Of a stretch of 64,000 bases of DNA, positions 17,981 through 27,415 are shown piece after piece. The DNA lies in the NCBI RefSeq assembly GCF_000702325.1, contig NZ_KL370891.1, positions 890,917-954,916 on the forward strand, given 5' to 3'. The position numbers and the translations under genes were made by a program. The first letter of the stretch is position 1; each line of letters starts with the position of its first letter. This DNA comes from Thiomicrorhabdus sp. Milos-T2. Its GTDB lineage: Bacteria > Pseudomonadota > Gammaproteobacteria > Thiomicrospirales > Thiomicrospiraceae. Under the pieces are notes generated by a model. That model saw only the letters and a list, made by a program, of their open reading frames with translations, made no database searches and had not been told where the DNA came from.

Positions 17981-18753
17981 TTGTGGATTCACACTGTCAT
18001 TTAAATATTTTGCCAGAAGAAAAGGTGGGTAACATTGATGAGGTGATTGCTAAAGCCCAAGAACTCGGAGTAGAGCGAATCTTATGTGTGGCGATTAACC
18101 CTAGTCAGTGGCATGAAGTGATCGGTTTAGCCGATAAATATGACTGTGTTTATGCTTCAATTGGCGTACATCCCTGTGAAGATAAGTCAGTGGTGGTAAC
18201 CGATGAACAAATTCTAGAAGCGGCTTCTCACCCAAAAGTCATTGCCATTGGTGAGGTGGGGTTAGACTATTTTCACTTTGAGGGTGAAGAAGATATGAGC
18301 TGGCAACATGAACGTTTTAAGCAGCATATTCGTATTGCCAAACAGTTAGATAAACCTCTAATTATTCATACTCGACACTCCACGCCAGACTGTTTAACGA
18401 TTCTTGAACAAGAGGGCGCGCAACAGACTGGTGGGATTATGCACTGCTTTGTAGAAGATTTAGCTACCGCCGAAAGAGCAATGGCAATAGGGTTTTATAT
18501 CTCTTTTTCAGGGATTGTGACCTTTAAAAATGCTAAAGAGCTAAAAGAGGTCGCAACAGCTATGCCGCTAGATAAAATGTTAGTAGAAACCGATTCTCCT
18601 TATCTTGCACCCATGCCATTTAGAGGTAAAACCAATCAACCGGGTTATACGCACTATGTGGTTCAAGAAATTGCAGATTTAAAAGCCTTACCTTTTGATA
18701 CGGTAGCTAATGCCACAACGGCTAACTTTAACCGTCTATTTAAACTAGACTAG
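17977..18753 (+). CDS. TatD-family metal-dependent hydrolase (YcfH-like)
   Basis: TIM-barrel amidohydrolase-fold DNase/deoxyribonuclease relative. Metal ligands are visible: DSHCHLN at the N-terminus, GEVGLDYF, IIHTRH, MHCF and ETDSPYLAP. At 258 aa it matches YcfH, which occupies the same place after holB in E. coli. The pilZ-type gene often found between holB and this gene is absent. Its start overlaps the holB stop (ATGA). Confidence 0.92.
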   Translation: MIVDSHCHLNILPEEKVGNIDEVIAKAQELGVERILCVAINPSQWHEVIGLADKYDCVYASIGVHPCEDKSVVVTDEQILEAASHPKVIAIGEVGLDYFHFEGEEDMSWQHERFKQHIRIAKQLDKPLIIHTRHSTPDCLTILEQEGAQQTGGIMHCFVEDLATAERAMAIGFYISFSGIVTFKNAKELKEVATAMPLDKMLVETDSPYLAPMPFRGKTNQPGYTHYVVQEIADLKALPFDTVANATTANFNRLFKLD

Positions 18754-18921
18754 CGTTAAAAACCAATCTGAGCCCTTTTGCACAGGTTTGGGTTTTAAAA
18801 ACGAGAAAAAAGTCTATCGGTTTGCAGAGGTTTCTCTTCTGCAAATAAAGGTATATTGCCAATTTTTATCGAATTTTGAACTTGTGTAAAATTCTTTCTT
18901 TCAATTATTTATTTCAACTAA
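18754..18921. other. Intergenic region before ABC exporter
   Basis: Contains an imperfect hairpin (AAAACCAATCTG pairing roughly with CAGGTTTGGGTTTT, 18759-18796) that may terminate the tmk-holB-tatD transcript. Nothing else is recognisable. Confidence 0.35.
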
Positions 18922-20757
18922 ATGAGCACGCTAATGAGAAATATGGCCGCTGAAAAACCTAAAAAAGTCAAGGTAACCGCTTTATCTGAACGATCTTATA
19001 CCTGGCAACGCATTTACGATTTGGTCGTGGAGCATAAGCCTGAGCTTATTAAGGCAAATATCATTGCTTTTTTTGCCATGTTGGCAACAGTACCTTTGCC
19101 TCTGCTGTTACCTATTCTAGTGGATGAGGTTTTACTCGATAAACCTGGTTTTATTGTTGGGTTTTTACAAAGTTTAGTTTCTTCTGACTGGTATGGCCCT
19201 GTTTACTATATTGTTGCCATTACCATTTTTACGATTATTTTAAGAGGCCTGGGCTTAGGCTTTGGTGTCTGGCAAATGCAGCAATTTACCGTGATTGCTA
19301 AAGATGTCACTTTTGGTATTCGTAAAGATTTACTCGCTAGAGTGCAAGGCGTTTCCATGGCGCAATATGCCTCAATAGGCAGTGGTAGTGTTTCGGCGAC
19401 TATGCTGACTGACGTTAATACCATTGACACCTTTTTAGGCACCACGGTTAGCAAACTTATTATTGCGATGTTTTCATTAGTGGGGGTGAGTGCGGTACTA
19501 TTTTGGTTAAATTGGGAATTGGCTGTTCTTATTTTGTTATTTAATCCGATTGTGGTTTATTTCACCATGATTATGGGTCGTAAAGTTAAAACGCTTAAAA
19601 AAGATGAAAACACTGCGGTAGATGCTTTTCAGCAGTCACTGACAGAAACATTGGATGCTCTTCAGCAGGTAAGAGCTGCCAATCAAGATACCACCTTTTT
19701 TGATAGAGTGCGTACCTATGCCTTCTCAATCAAAACCCATTCAGAAGCATTTACCTGGAAAAGTGATGCCGCTAGCCGATTCTCATTTATGATTTTCTTG
19801 GTTGGCTTTGATTTGTTCAGAGGGGCTGGGATGTTAATGGTGGTTTTTTCTGATCTTTCAATTGGGCAAATGATTGCCGTCTTTGGTTACCTATGGTACA
19901 TGATGGGCCCCGTGCAAGAATTGTTGGCTATTCAATACGGTTACAGCGCAGCCAGTGGCGCTTTACAGCGTATAAATGAGGTTTTAGATTTAAAACAAGA
20001 GCCAAGATATGAACAGAAAATAAATCCATTCAAAGAACAAAACTCAGTATCGGTTTCTGTAAAAGAGTTAGCGTTTCATTACCCTGAAAAAAATGAGGAT
20101 GTACTTAAGGGCTTGGATTTTAAAATAGAAGCAGGAGAAAAACTGGCTTTGGTGGGCGCCAGTGGCGGAGGTAAAACGACTTTGGTACAGTTACTGCTTG
20201 GTTTCTATGAAGCAACGGCTGGGGAGGTTTGTTATAACGATATTCCAATCACCGACATTGGTCAATCGGTCGTTAGAGCCAATGTTGCTACGGTTTTACA
20301 ACACCCGGCGCTGTTTAACCAAACAATACGTTTTAACTTAACTTTAGGGCAAGATTTACCGGATGAAATGTTATGGCAAGCGCTTAGTCAAGCACAACTT
20401 GCCGATACCATTCAGGCTTTGGATGAAAAATTAGACTCTATTGTTGGTAGAAACGGAATTAAGTTGTCAGGTGGGCAACGCCAGCGCTTAGCCATTGCAC
20501 GTATGATTTTGCAAGACCCTAAAGTGGTGATTATGGATGAAGCAACCTCGGCTCTAGATATGGAAACCGAAAGACGTTTATATGAAGATTTAGCGCCATT
20601 CCTCGAGAACCGCACAACGTTAATTGTTGCGCATCGTTTAAGTTCTATCCGCCAGGCAGATAGAATTATGGTGTTTGAAGACGGACATATTATCGAATCG
20701 GGTAGTCATGATGAATTAATGGCTCAAACAGGAACTTATCACAAACTGTATCGCTAA
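18922..20757 (+). CDS. ABC exporter, fused membrane and ATPase domains
   Basis: Type IV ABC exporter half-transporter that works as a dimer. Residues about 40-330 form six membrane helices. The ATPase domain follows with Walker A GASGGGKTT, signature LSGGQRQRLAIARM, Walker B VVIMDEATSALD and the H-loop VAHRLSS. No C39 peptidase domain is present at the N-terminus, so it is not a bacteriocin processor. The substrate is unknown; MsbA/multidrug-type exporters share this layout. At 611 aa the length is typical. No clear ribosome site precedes the start, and M5 is an alternative. Confidence 0.85.
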   Translation: MSTLMRNMAAEKPKKVKVTALSERSYTWQRIYDLVVEHKPELIKANIIAFFAMLATVPLPLLLPILVDEVLLDKPGFIVGFLQSLVSSDWYGPVYYIVAITIFTIILRGLGLGFGVWQMQQFTVIAKDVTFGIRKDLLARVQGVSMAQYASIGSGSVSATMLTDVNTIDTFLGTTVSKLIIAMFSLVGVSAVLFWLNWELAVLILLFNPIVVYFTMIMGRKVKTLKKDENTAVDAFQQSLTETLDALQQVRAANQDTTFFDRVRTYAFSIKTHSEAFTWKSDAASRFSFMIFLVGFDLFRGAGMLMVVFSDLSIGQMIAVFGYLWYMMGPVQELLAIQYGYSAASGALQRINEVLDLKQEPRYEQKINPFKEQNSVSVSVKELAFHYPEKNEDVLKGLDFKIEAGEKLALVGASGGGKTTLVQLLLGFYEATAGEVCYNDIPITDIGQSVVRANVATVLQHPALFNQTIRFNLTLGQDLPDEMLWQALSQAQLADTIQALDEKLDSIVGRNGIKLSGGQRQRLAIARMILQDPKVVIMDEATSALDMETERRLYEDLAPFLENRTTLIVAHRLSSIRQADRIMVFEDGHIIESGSHDELMAQTGTYHKLYR

Positions 20758-20791
20758 TAGAATTAGTAAAGCTCTAAAACTGGAGAATAAA

Positions 20792-21217
20792 ATGTTTACA
20801 CAAAAAAATGTACTAAAAGGCATAGGTTTTACCTGTCTCTTTATGACATCAGTCGCTTTTGCCGGCAAAGGGCCTTCAGTAAAGACTGTGGATGGTGCAT
20901 CCACGGTAACTGCTGAGCAAGCCAAAAAACTTTGGCAGCAGGGAGCATTATTTATTGATACCCGAAAAGATTCAGATTGGGAAGCGGGACGAGTGCCTGG
21001 TGCGATTCATATCAACGTAAAAAAACCAGAATTTAATAAATATAATATTTTGAATCATATCGGTTTAGATGATGCCGTTGTCTCTTACTGCAATGCTGAA
21101 AAATGTCACCGTGCTTCTGCAGGGGCTAAAAAACTTGTTGGATTTGGTTTTACTAAAGTTTATTACTATAGAGGTGGTTTTCCGTCATGGAAAAACGCTG
21201 GCTATCCATACGAGTAA
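20792..21217 (+). CDS. Periplasmic rhodanese-like protein
   Basis: Single rhodanese domain behind a Sec signal peptide (hydrophobic residues about 8-22, cleavage near AFA-GKG). The domain has FIDTRKDSDWEAGRVPGAIHI and the active-site loop YCNAEKCHRA, whose first Cys would carry the persulfide. The tail FTKVYYYRGGFPSWKNAGYP is characteristic. Such proteins handle sulfane sulfur or act in envelope thiol chemistry; the substrate is not known. A GGAGA ribosome site lies seven bases before ATG. The chemoreceptor gene follows 23 bases later. Confidence 0.85.
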   Translation: MFTQKNVLKGIGFTCLFMTSVAFAGKGPSVKTVDGASTVTAEQAKKLWQQGALFIDTRKDSDWEAGRVPGAIHINVKKPEFNKYNILNHIGLDDAVVSYCNAEKCHRASAGAKKLVGFGFTKVYYYRGGFPSWKNAGYPYE

Positions 21218-21240
21218 CACAAAAAGTAGAGTAGATTATT

Positions 21241-23559
21241 ATGTTTAAATCATTAAGAACCCGAGTTGAAATTTATACGGTTTTAACCATTCTCTTTACC
21301 GCGGCTATTTTAATAGGCGTTTTCTCGTATCAGTTGTATCAGTCAAAGCAACATTTGCTGGATGCGATGGCAAGTAAAGAGAATGCTATTTCTAAAACCG
21401 TTTTAGATAAAACTGTTTCACAAATGGAAAAAAACGTATTTGCGTTCACTCGCGATAAAAAATTATTTGCAGCGATTGAAGCTTCAGATAACCAAGCCAT
21501 TGCAGACAGAGTAGGGCCAACGGCAAACCGTTTAGAGGCAACTAAAACAGCGTCAAATGTTCGTGTATTAACTGTAGGCGGCAAGGTTTTATTCAGTAGA
21601 AATAAGAATGACGGTGGTTCTATTGATTTAGCTTTAGCAAAACAATCTGCTTCTGAACTTATTATTACGCGTGGTTTAGAGTCAGTGAATAATGAGCCAG
21701 AAATTCATTTTAGCTTCCCTTTAACTAAAAGAGGGCAAGCGTTTGCAGTGGTTGATTTGGTTATGGATTATGCCATGTTAGCTGAGAGTATCTCTAAAAT
21801 TGGCCAAAACCATGTTATGTTGTTTGATGTTAATGGAAAGTTGATTAGTCAGCAAGACCAACCGATAGTAACCGATTTTTTACAGTCGGGAGTTGATGTC
21901 TCTCAATATAGTTTAGATAGGTTTGCTTATAGTGATAAAAGCTATACTAGTGTTACTCAACCGCTTGAAGATGTTAGTGGTAATACCGTAGGTTATATTG
22001 CAACATTAACGGATGATACGGAAATACACGCCGCGCAAGATTTCTCTTTTATGTTAGGAACGATAGCGGTTGTTTTATGGATTCTTATTGCCTTTACGCT
22101 AACCAAAGTACAATTTTTAAGAGCCTTTAAGCCCTTGGAAAATATGAAAACAGTGGTAAATAATATTAGCCATAATGGGGACTTTAGTAAACGTATACCG
22201 GTTGTATCTCAAGATGAAGTGGGTGAAGCCGCAGAAGCCATTAATGAAATGGTAGATACCCTTCAAAAAGCTATTTCAGAGAGTAACTTAGTTATGAATG
22301 CGGTTGCGAGTGGTGATTTTTCTAAGCGTATTACTGGGCAGCATAAAGGTGATTTAGAAACGTTAAAAGAGGCGGTTAACCAATCAACCCAGTCAGTAGA
22401 GTTTATTATGAATGAGATTCTTTCACTCGTGAATGCACTTAGTGAAGGGGATTTCTCAGCCAAAATGGATGAGGGTGTGGAGCCACGAATTCGTAATCAA
22501 GTAGAAAGCTCTTTAGGAATGATGAGCGCTGTTATTTCTAATGTAAACGAAGTTTTAGAAAATATGGCAAAGGGTGATTATTCAACACGAGTGACGGCAG
22601 AAGCTAGTGGAGAACTTAAATTGATGGCAGATAGTGTTAACAGTCGAGTCGTTCAAACAGACCAAGCATTGGGTGAAATTTCTGATGTAGTTACGGCGCT
22701 TGCTGATGGTGATTTAAGTAAACGTGTTAACTCAAACTTTGCAGGTAAATTTGGCGAGGTCTCTAAATCACTTAATGGCTCAATTGATAATCTTGCCAAG
22801 TTAATTTCTGATACAACCTTTGGTGTTCACAACTTAACCAATAATGTTGAGCAAATTTACCAAGGTAGCCAGGACTTAAATGACCGCACTCAACGTCAAG
22901 CGGCTTCATTAGAAGAGACTACCGCAACCATGGATCAAATTATGTTTGCGGTAAAACAAACTACCGATAATGCACAATCAGCCAATCAACTTGCTACATC
23001 TGCTCGAAATCAAGCGGATGGGGGTGCAGAAGTGATGCGAAGCACGATTGAATCCATGGGTGATATTAAGGAAGCGAGTCATCGAATTGAAGAGATTATT
23101 AGCTTAATTGACAGTATTGCCTTCCAAACGAACTTATTGGCATTAAATGCGGCTGTTGAAGCCGCAAGAGCTGGAGAGCATGGGCGCGGGTTTGCCGTTG
23201 TAGCTGGCGAAGTGAGAAACTTAGCCGGTAAATCAGCTGATGCTGCTCGAGATATTAAAGGCTTAATTGAAAATGCGGTGAGTGCTGTTGATGAAGGAAC
23301 GGAAAGAGCGGAACGCTCTGATGAAGCCTTACAACATATTATCGAAAGTATTCGTAAAGTGAGTGATATTGTGGCGGACATCTCAAATGCCTCTGGAGAA
23401 CAAGCTCACTCAATTACCCAAGTAGGCCAGGCAATTGGTGAAATTGATACGGTTACACAACAAAATGCGGCACTGGTTGAAGAGAGTTCTGCAGCATCAG
23501 AAACGATGAAAACAGAAGCCTCAACGCTAGCCAGTTTAGTAAGTAAATTTAAGGTGTAA
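21241..23559 (+). CDS. Methyl-accepting chemotaxis protein with several HAMP units
   Basis: Inner-membrane chemoreceptor signalling to CheA. The first transmembrane helix covers about residues 8-30, a periplasmic sensor of about 235 residues follows (Cache-like by size), and the second helix is about 268-290. After the canonical HAMP there are at least two further HAMP-like segments (repeats of DGDLSKRV and GDFSAKM type between residues about 310 and 520). The signalling tip holds [20 protein letters not shown] and [14 protein letters not shown]. No C-terminal NWETF-type pentapeptide is present. The ligand is unknown. Confidence 0.9.
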   Translation: MFKSLRTRVEIYTVLTILFTAAILIGVFSYQLYQSKQHLLDAMASKENAISKTVLDKTVSQMEKNVFAFTRDKKLFAAIEASDNQAIADRVGPTANRLEATKTASNVRVLTVGGKVLFSRNKNDGGSIDLALAKQSASELIITRGLESVNNEPEIHFSFPLTKRGQAFAVVDLVMDYAMLAESISKIGQNHVMLFDVNGKLISQQDQPIVTDFLQSGVDVSQYSLDRFAYSDKSYTSVTQPLEDVSGNTVGYIATLTDDTEIHAAQDFSFMLGTIAVVLWILIAFTLTKVQFLRAFKPLENMKTVVNNISHNGDFSKRIPVVSQDEVGEAAEAINEMVDTLQKAISESNLVMNAVASGDFSKRITGQHKGDLETLKEAVNQSTQSVEFIMNEILSLVNALSEGDFSAKMDEGVEPRIRNQVESSLGMMSAVISNVNEVLENMAKGDYSTRVTAEASGELKLMADSVNSRVVQTDQALGEISDVVTALADGDLSKRVNSNFAGKFGEVSKSLNGSIDNLAKLISDTTFGVHNLTNNVEQIYQGSQDLNDRTQRQAASLEETTATMDQIMFAVKQTTDNAQSANQLATSARNQADGGAEVMRSTIESMGDIKEASHRIEEIISLIDSIAFQTNLLALNAAVEAARAGEHGRGFAVVAGEVRNLAGKSADAARDIKGLIENAVSAVDEGTERAERSDEALQHIIESIRKVSDIVADISNASGEQAHSITQVGQAIGEIDTVTQQNAALVEESSAASETMKTEASTLASLVSKFKV

Positions 23560-23603
23560 GTGTCTTTAACGCCATGCTTTAGAAAGGTATTCTAAAACTA
23601 ATA

Positions 23604-23634
23604 AAAAACCGAGTTAAAACTCGGTTTTTTTTTT
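23604..23634 (+). terminator. Rho-independent terminator after the chemoreceptor
   Basis: AAAACCGAG and CTCGGTTTT with a four- to six-base loop and a run of about ten T residues. Confidence 0.88.
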
Positions 23635-23717
23635 GCGTTTATGATTAGTTATCTAGATAACTAACATTAAGTAAATTAAGTAAATAAGCTACCAGATACC
23701 GTGTTTGATTTTCATAG

Positions 23718-24668
23718 TCAAGCACCAATCTTATATTCTGGATCAAAGGGTTTACCACTCTTCAGAATAGCATAAACCAGATGAATTAATTTGCGCATTA
23801 CCGCGGCAACTATCTTCTTACCTGCAACCCCTCTTTTTCTCAGGTTGTCTGCAAAGGCTTTTAAGACAGGGTTGTATGCAATACTATTTACCGCAGGCAT
23901 GTAGAGACACTTCCTTAAATTCGCATTGCCCATTTTGGAAAGCGATGAGCGATTTAAACTACTACCCGATTGCTGTATTTGTGGAACAAGACCAGAGTAA
24001 CAGGCTAAGGCCTTTGCATTATCAAAACGATAAATGTCTTTGATATGAGTGATGAGTTCAATCGCTGTTTTTTCACCCAGTCCTTTAATGGACTTTAATA
24101 ATGCCATCTGCTTAGCCAATTCAACATCCTGTTGAACGCAGCCTTTCATTTGGGATTGAATCTTTTCAATCTGCTTTTCTAACTGTTTAATCTGAGCTAT
24201 TTGAATTTTCTGTACTTCAATTTCTGTCGAACTTTGCATTTGGTTTTTAATGCGGGTTTTTGTTTGAATTAACAAGGATTGAAGTGCTGAGAACTCTTGT
24301 AGCTTAGCGATAATCGGACTGTCAGGCTGCCAAGGTTTGAGTTTGTGTACTTCACAAAAATCTGCGATGAGCTTAGCATCTTCACTGTCGGTTTTAACAC
24401 GCTTTAGTTTGGATTGAGCATAATGTTTGATTTTAAATGGGTTGATCACATACACAGGGTATTCTTGTTCGTAAAGATGCAATGCGAGGCCTAAATAGTA
24501 TTTCCCGGTGGCTTCCATCGCGATGTGTGGAGAATCAAAAAGGCTCATCCATTTGATAAACTTTTTAAACCCCGCTGGGGTGTTATTAAAAGTGACACTT
24601 TGCTTTTGAGTTGAAACCGCTACGTCAAAGGTGTCTTTGCTGATGTCTATGCCGATGTATATTTTCAT
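23718..24668 (-). CDS. IS110-family transposase (copy 1)
   Basis: A 316-aa DEDD-type recombinase. The N-terminal RuvC-like domain shows YIGIDISKDTFDVA (Asp), AMEATGKYYLGL (Glu) and VKTDSEDAKLIADF (Asp pair). A coiled segment is present at about residues 150-185. The C-terminal Tnp_IS110 domain has ACYSGLVPQIQQSGSSLNRS, with the Ser region used for strand transfer in this family. It differs from the second copy by only two residues that I could see (Tyr/His in the KH.AQSK stretch and Ala/Ser in LK.FADN). It appears intact. Confidence 0.95.
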   Translation of the reverse strand: MKIYIGIDISKDTFDVAVSTQKQSVTFNNTPAGFKKFIKWMSLFDSPHIAMEATGKYYLGLALHLYEQEYPVYVINPFKIKHYAQSKLKRVKTDSEDAKLIADFCEVHKLKPWQPDSPIIAKLQEFSALQSLLIQTKTRIKNQMQSSTEIEVQKIQIAQIKQLEKQIEKIQSQMKGCVQQDVELAKQMALLKSIKGLGEKTAIELITHIKDIYRFDNAKALACYSGLVPQIQQSGSSLNRSSLSKMGNANLRKCLYMPAVNSIAYNPVLKAFADNLRKRGVAGKKIVAAVMRKLIHLVYAILKSGKPFDPEYKIGA

Positions 24669-24926
24669 GTTCGAAATACCTATTTTATGCTAGGATTTAA
24701 TTTCGTTTAGTAAGTTCACACTATGGCTATACTAACCTTATGAATACAGGCTAGGAGTCTTGTCCTGCCTAAGATACCGTTCAGTTTATAGTGTGTGGGG
24801 ATAAAGGTCTTAATCTGATAACCTGGATCACTCTGGGTGTCATTGGCCTGGTAGCAAGATCTCTTTATCCCTTTACTAAGCGTCCTTAATAAATTCTCCA
24901 CTTCTGGAGAACACTTTCAACATATA
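24669..24926 (-). ncRNA. Putative IS110 bridge RNA region, copy 1
   Basis: The 258-bp non-coding leader of the transposase is the place where IS110 elements of the IS621 type encode the bridge RNA. It contains TACCAGGCC-like and ACGGTATCTTA stretches that match the target and the joined element ends. The 61-aa frame here is treated as a shadow. Confidence 0.65.
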
Positions 24927-24964
24927 AGGCCTGGTAGCTTAAATTGTTGGCGTTAATTTACTTA

Positions 24965-25123
24965 GAGACCTTTGCATGAGATAGGTGCGAAAGAAAAATG
25001 AGAGAAAATTTGCCTGATTGCGGCGGAAAGCGCAGGGAATAGCTAGCTATTCACAAGGTTTTCAACAAAAATCAGGTGAATTTTATCCATTTTTACTCGC
25101 GCATACTCTCGTGCAAAGGTCTC
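24965..25123 (+). repeat. GAGACC inverted-repeat element (MITE-like), copy C
   Basis: A 159-bp copy with the central palindrome GAATAGCTAGCTATTC and a perfect 5-bp duplication ACTTA on both sides (24960-24964 and 25124-25128). It inserted into the folD stop codon: GCTAAGTAA before insertion, GCTAAGTGA after, so the protein is unchanged. Confidence 0.93.
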
Positions 25124-25985
25124 ACTTAGCTTTACAATCTAAGTGATAAGCGACCTGCATTGTGTTTTCTAATAAGGTCGCAATAGTCATTGGACCAACA
25201 CCACCTGGTACCGGTGTAATCCAGCTAGCGCGTTCTGCGGCCGTGTCATACTCAACGTCACCACAAAGTTTACCATCGTCCATACGGTTAATACCTACAT
25301 CAATCACAATAGCACCATCTTTAATCCATTCACCTTTTACCATGTTTGGAATACCTACGCCAACAACAACCAAATCAGCCTCAGAAACCTTTTGAGGTAA
25401 ATCTTTAGTTGCACTGTGGCAAACGGTTACAGTGGCACGTTCGTTTAACAGCTCAAGCATCATTGGAACACCAACAATATTTGATGCTCCCACCACAACC
25501 GCATTTAATCCACGTAAAGGTATACCGGTTTTAGCAAGCATCGTCATTACACCATGAGGAGTGCAAGGAGCTAATTGAGGCATACGTGTCGCTAGTCGAC
25601 CCACGTTATAAGGATGAAAACCATCCACATCTTTACAAGGGTGAATACGTTCAATAATCTCTTCTGGATCAATATGGTCAGGAACGGGTAGCTGAACAAT
25701 AATCCCATGAACATTCTCATCTGCATTCAATTTATCGATTAATGCCAAAACGTCCTCTTGAGAGGTTTCAGCAGGAAGGACTTCAGACACGTCATTAAAT
25801 CCGGCCTTTTGACAAGCTATCTTTTTATTACGCACATATACTTGAGACGCAGGGTCTTCACCCACCATAATTACAGCCAGGCCTGGTCGCTTGTTACCCA
25901 AAGCGACTTGCTTCTCAACTTCTTGTTGAATCGAATCACGTAATTCAGCCGCAATGGCTTTACCATCTAAAATTTTTGCAGACAT
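25122..25985 (-). CDS. folD: Methylenetetrahydrofolate dehydrogenase/cyclohydrolase
   Basis: Bifunctional one-carbon enzyme interconverting 5,10-methylene- and 10-formyl-tetrahydrofolate with [17 protein letters not shown] carries the catalytic Lys, [10 protein letters not shown] and [13 protein letters not shown] the substrate region, PCTPHGVM and [11 protein letters not shown] the cofactor-binding part, and [19 protein letters not shown] the C-terminal signature. I start at ATG 25985 (MSAKILDGK), which aligns with E. coli FolD; ATG 25997 adds four residues. The stop codon is completed by the inserted MITE copy C. Palindrome copy at 25877. Confidence 0.95.
   Translation of the reverse strand: MSAKILDGKAIAAELRDSIQQEVEKQVALGNKRPGLAVIMVGEDPASQVYVRNKKIACQKAGFNDVSEVLPAETSQEDVLALIDKLNADENVHGIIVQLPVPDHIDPEEIIERIHPCKDVDGFHPYNVGRLATRMPQLAPCTPHGVMTMLAKTGIPLRGLNAVVVGASNIVGVPMMLELLNERATVTVCHSATKDLPQKVSEADLVVVGVGIPNMVKGEWIKDGAIVIDVGINRMDDGKLCGDVEYDTAAERASWITPVPGGVGPMTIATLLENTMQVAYHLDCKAK
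25877..25887. repeat. CCAGGCCTGGT, 11 of 12 of the palindrome
   Basis: Inside folD near its 5' end, in the PGLAVI codons. Confidence 0.8.
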
Positions 25986-26233
25986 AGTCTTAATCATCCC
26001 ATTACATAGTAAAAAATTTGAGGATTATAATAACCGATTTTGTCATATAATTTTTTTGGAATCATTTATAACTGATATATATAAACTAAATACTGGTTAA
26101 ACAATAAACCTAAATAAAGTTGAAAATTCTCACTTTAAAATAAGAATCAATAAGTTATCAAGCAATGCTTATTAAGCTAGAAACAAGCAGTAAATTAAAT
26201 TGTAAAAAAACAAAAAAATATTCATGTTTGTTG

Positions 26234-26262
26234 TTGACAGAATAGGGGGTCGTCTATACAAT
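26234..26262 (+). promoter_or_regulatory. Promoter of the tRNA operon
   Basis: Perfect TTGACA, a 17-nt spacer, then TACAAT, followed by a GC-rich ACGCCCC discriminator typical of stringently controlled stable-RNA promoters. It ends 13 bases before tRNA-Pro. Confidence 0.85.
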
Positions 26263-26275
26263 ACGCCCCATCTTA

Positions 26276-26352
26276 CGGAGTGTAGCGCAGCTTGGTAGCG
26301 CACCTGTTTTGGGTACAGGTGGTCGGGGGTTCAAATCCCTCCACTCCGACCA
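26276..26352 (+). tRNA. tRNA-Pro (anticodon TGG)
   Basis: A 77-nt cloverleaf. The acceptor CGGAGTG pairs with CACTCCG, the anticodon stem CCTGT/ACAGG has loop TTTGGGT, the T-arm is GGGGGTTCAAATCCC, and CCA is encoded. First of three tRNAs. Confidence 0.97.
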
Positions 26353-26413
26353 TATTCTTTTTGAACTGAAGATGGTCACCATCTTCAGTTCGATAGTCAA
26401 AAGGTTCGATAAC

Positions 26414-26490
26414 GCGCCCATAGCTCAACTGGATAGAGCATCGCCCTTCTAAGGCGAGGGTTTCAGGTTCGAGTCCTGATGGGCGCACCA
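26414..26490 (+). tRNA. tRNA-Arg (anticodon TCT)
   Basis: 77 nt. The acceptor GCGCCCA pairs with TGGGCGC, the anticodon loop is CTTCTAA, the T-arm is CAGGTTCGAGTCCTG, and CCA is encoded. Confidence 0.97.
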
Positions 26491-26520
26491 TATTTTTGGC
26501 GTGTTCATCACGCCATCTAT

Positions 26521-26597
26521 GGCGGATGTAGCTCAGTTGGTAGAGCCCAGGATTGTGATTCCTGTTGTCGCGGGTTCGATCCCCGTCATTCGCCCCA
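26521..26597 (+). tRNA. tRNA-His (anticodon GTG), island attachment gene
   Basis: 77 nt including the extra G at position -1. The acceptor GCGGATG pairs with CATTCGC, the discriminator base is C, and CCA is encoded; all are hallmarks of tRNA-His. The anticodon loop is TTGTGAT. Its 3' half is repeated at the far island end, so the insertion kept an intact tRNA here. Confidence 0.96.
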
Positions 26598-26601
26598 TTT
26601 T
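26549..26601 (+). repeat. attL: 53-bp direct repeat in tRNA-His
   Basis: From AGGATTGTGATTCC in the anticodon stem through the CCA and four T residues. It is identical over 53 bp to 58775-58827. Confidence 0.93.
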
Positions 26602-26837
26602 CCTTTATTATCAATAAGTTAGATGGTGCTCCAAATAATAAGAATTATTATTTAATCCTCTATTTCCTATTCCAAATTTAATCTAAATATTCCTTTTTAT
26701 TTTTCTAAACCAAGTTTAAAAAAACTTATATTTTTCCAATTCTTTTAATTATTTTTTTGGTCTCGTGCCCAAATCGTGCCAATGCGGTGCCAAACTATTA
26801 ATAATTGAACATCGCTTTAAATCAGTATTCAAAATAC
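26602..26837. other. AT-rich left end of the island
   Basis: No gene. It resembles, in diverged form, the chromosomal DNA to the right of attR (TTTTCCAA...CTTTTTGGTCT in both). It contains three 11-bp-spaced GTGCC repeats at 26764-26791. Confidence 0.5.
26764..26791 (+). promoter_or_regulatory. Candidate integrase arm-type sites, left end
   Basis: CGTGCC, CGTGCC and GGTGCC at 26764, 26775 and 26786, spaced exactly one helical turn (11 bp) apart, 163-190 bp inside attL. Confidence 0.45.
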
Positions 26838-27059
26838 TTAATCTGGGATGTGTTCAATAAGATCTTCAATAGAACATTCAAAATATGAGCAAAGCTTGTC
26901 TATATTTTCAATCGTAGTGTTAGTTGCTTTTTGATTAAGAATTTTGGATAGGGTAGTTCTACCAATTCCAGTCGCTTCTACAATTTCTTTAATAGATATC
27001 TTTTGTCCTCTTTCGAATTCTTTGGACTCAATAACTGTTTTTAATTTAAATCTAATCAT
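26838..27059 (-). CDS. XRE-family HTH regulator
   Basis: A 73-aa Cro/C1-type DNA-binding protein. A helix-turn-helix covers about residues 24-55 (ISIKEIVEATGIGRTTLSKI), followed by LCSYFECSIEDLIEHIP, typical of the short HTH_26 group. AAAGGA lies upstream of the ATG. It is divergent from the excisionase-like gene and shares a control region with a clear inverted repeat, so it probably represses itself and the integrase operon. It is most likely the switch that keeps the left-end recombination module silent. Confidence 0.85.
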   Translation of the reverse strand: MIRFKLKTVIESKEFERGQKISIKEIVEATGIGRTTLSKILNQKATNTTIENIDKLCSYFECSIEDLIEHIPD

Positions 27060-27127
27060 TTCTGATAGTCCTTTAAAAAGTTTATTTAAAAACTTGCATA
27101 AAAGAACTAAATGTGTAATATAGTAAA

Positions 27128-27153
27128 CAAATGTTTATTATATTGAACATTTG
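27128..27153. promoter_or_regulatory. Operator between XRE and excisionase-integrase operon
   Basis: CAAATGTT at 27128-27135 and AACATTTG at 27146-27153 form a perfect 8-bp inverted repeat with a 10-bp spacer, in the divergent promoter region. A likely XRE binding site. Confidence 0.65.
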
Positions 27154-27184
27154 GTTTTAATATTGTTAATTATATAGGTGATTT

Positions 27185-27415
27185 ATGAGTCTAACATATC
27201 TGACAACAACCGAGTTAGCGGTTCGTATTAAATATCATCCAAGGACTATTAGAGAATCTTTGGTTGATAACGTCTTATTAGAGGGGCAGCATTATATTCG
27301 TCCCTTTCATCAAAGAAAACTACTTTTTATTTGGGAGAATATCGAAAAGGATATGAAAGATTTAGAGGATACATTCGAGATACCAATGGCGAATGGAGGT
27401 GTTTGTTATGGCTAG
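27185..27415 (+). CDS. Small DNA-binding protein, excisionase-like
   Basis: A 76-aa protein with an N-terminal helix-turn-helix (TYLTTTELAVRIKYHPRTIR), followed by a basic wing, LLEGQHYIRPFHQRKLLFIW, seen in excisionase/AlpA-type or phage pyocin-activator-like factors. It is placed directly before the integrase, overlaps its start by eight bases and is the first gene of the operon, all of which fits a recombination directionality factor. The assignment is inferred from fold and context. Confidence 0.65.
   Translation: MSLTYLTTTELAVRIKYHPRTIRESLVDNVLLEGQHYIRPFHQRKLLFIWENIEKDMKDLEDTFEIPMANGGVCYG

Larger units (their letters stand above)
23694..24926 (-). mobile_element. IS110-family insertion sequence, copy 1
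   Basis: A 1233-bp element on the minus strand, nearly identical to the copy at 29348-30580. Comparing flanks sets the ends: in element orientation, left flank ACCAGGCCT then TATATGTTGAAAG, right end CACGGTATCT then GGT. Joining the flanks restores ACCAGGCCTGGT exactly, so it inserted into the dispersed palindrome. There are no terminal inverted repeats, as usual for IS110. It lies outside the island, between the chemoreceptor and folD. Confidence 0.92.

Noticed and set aside
26273-26614. 113-aa minus-strand frame across the tRNA cluster
   Set aside because: It is the antisense of three tRNA genes, a common false ORF (with RPSGLEPETLALEGRC-like sequence).
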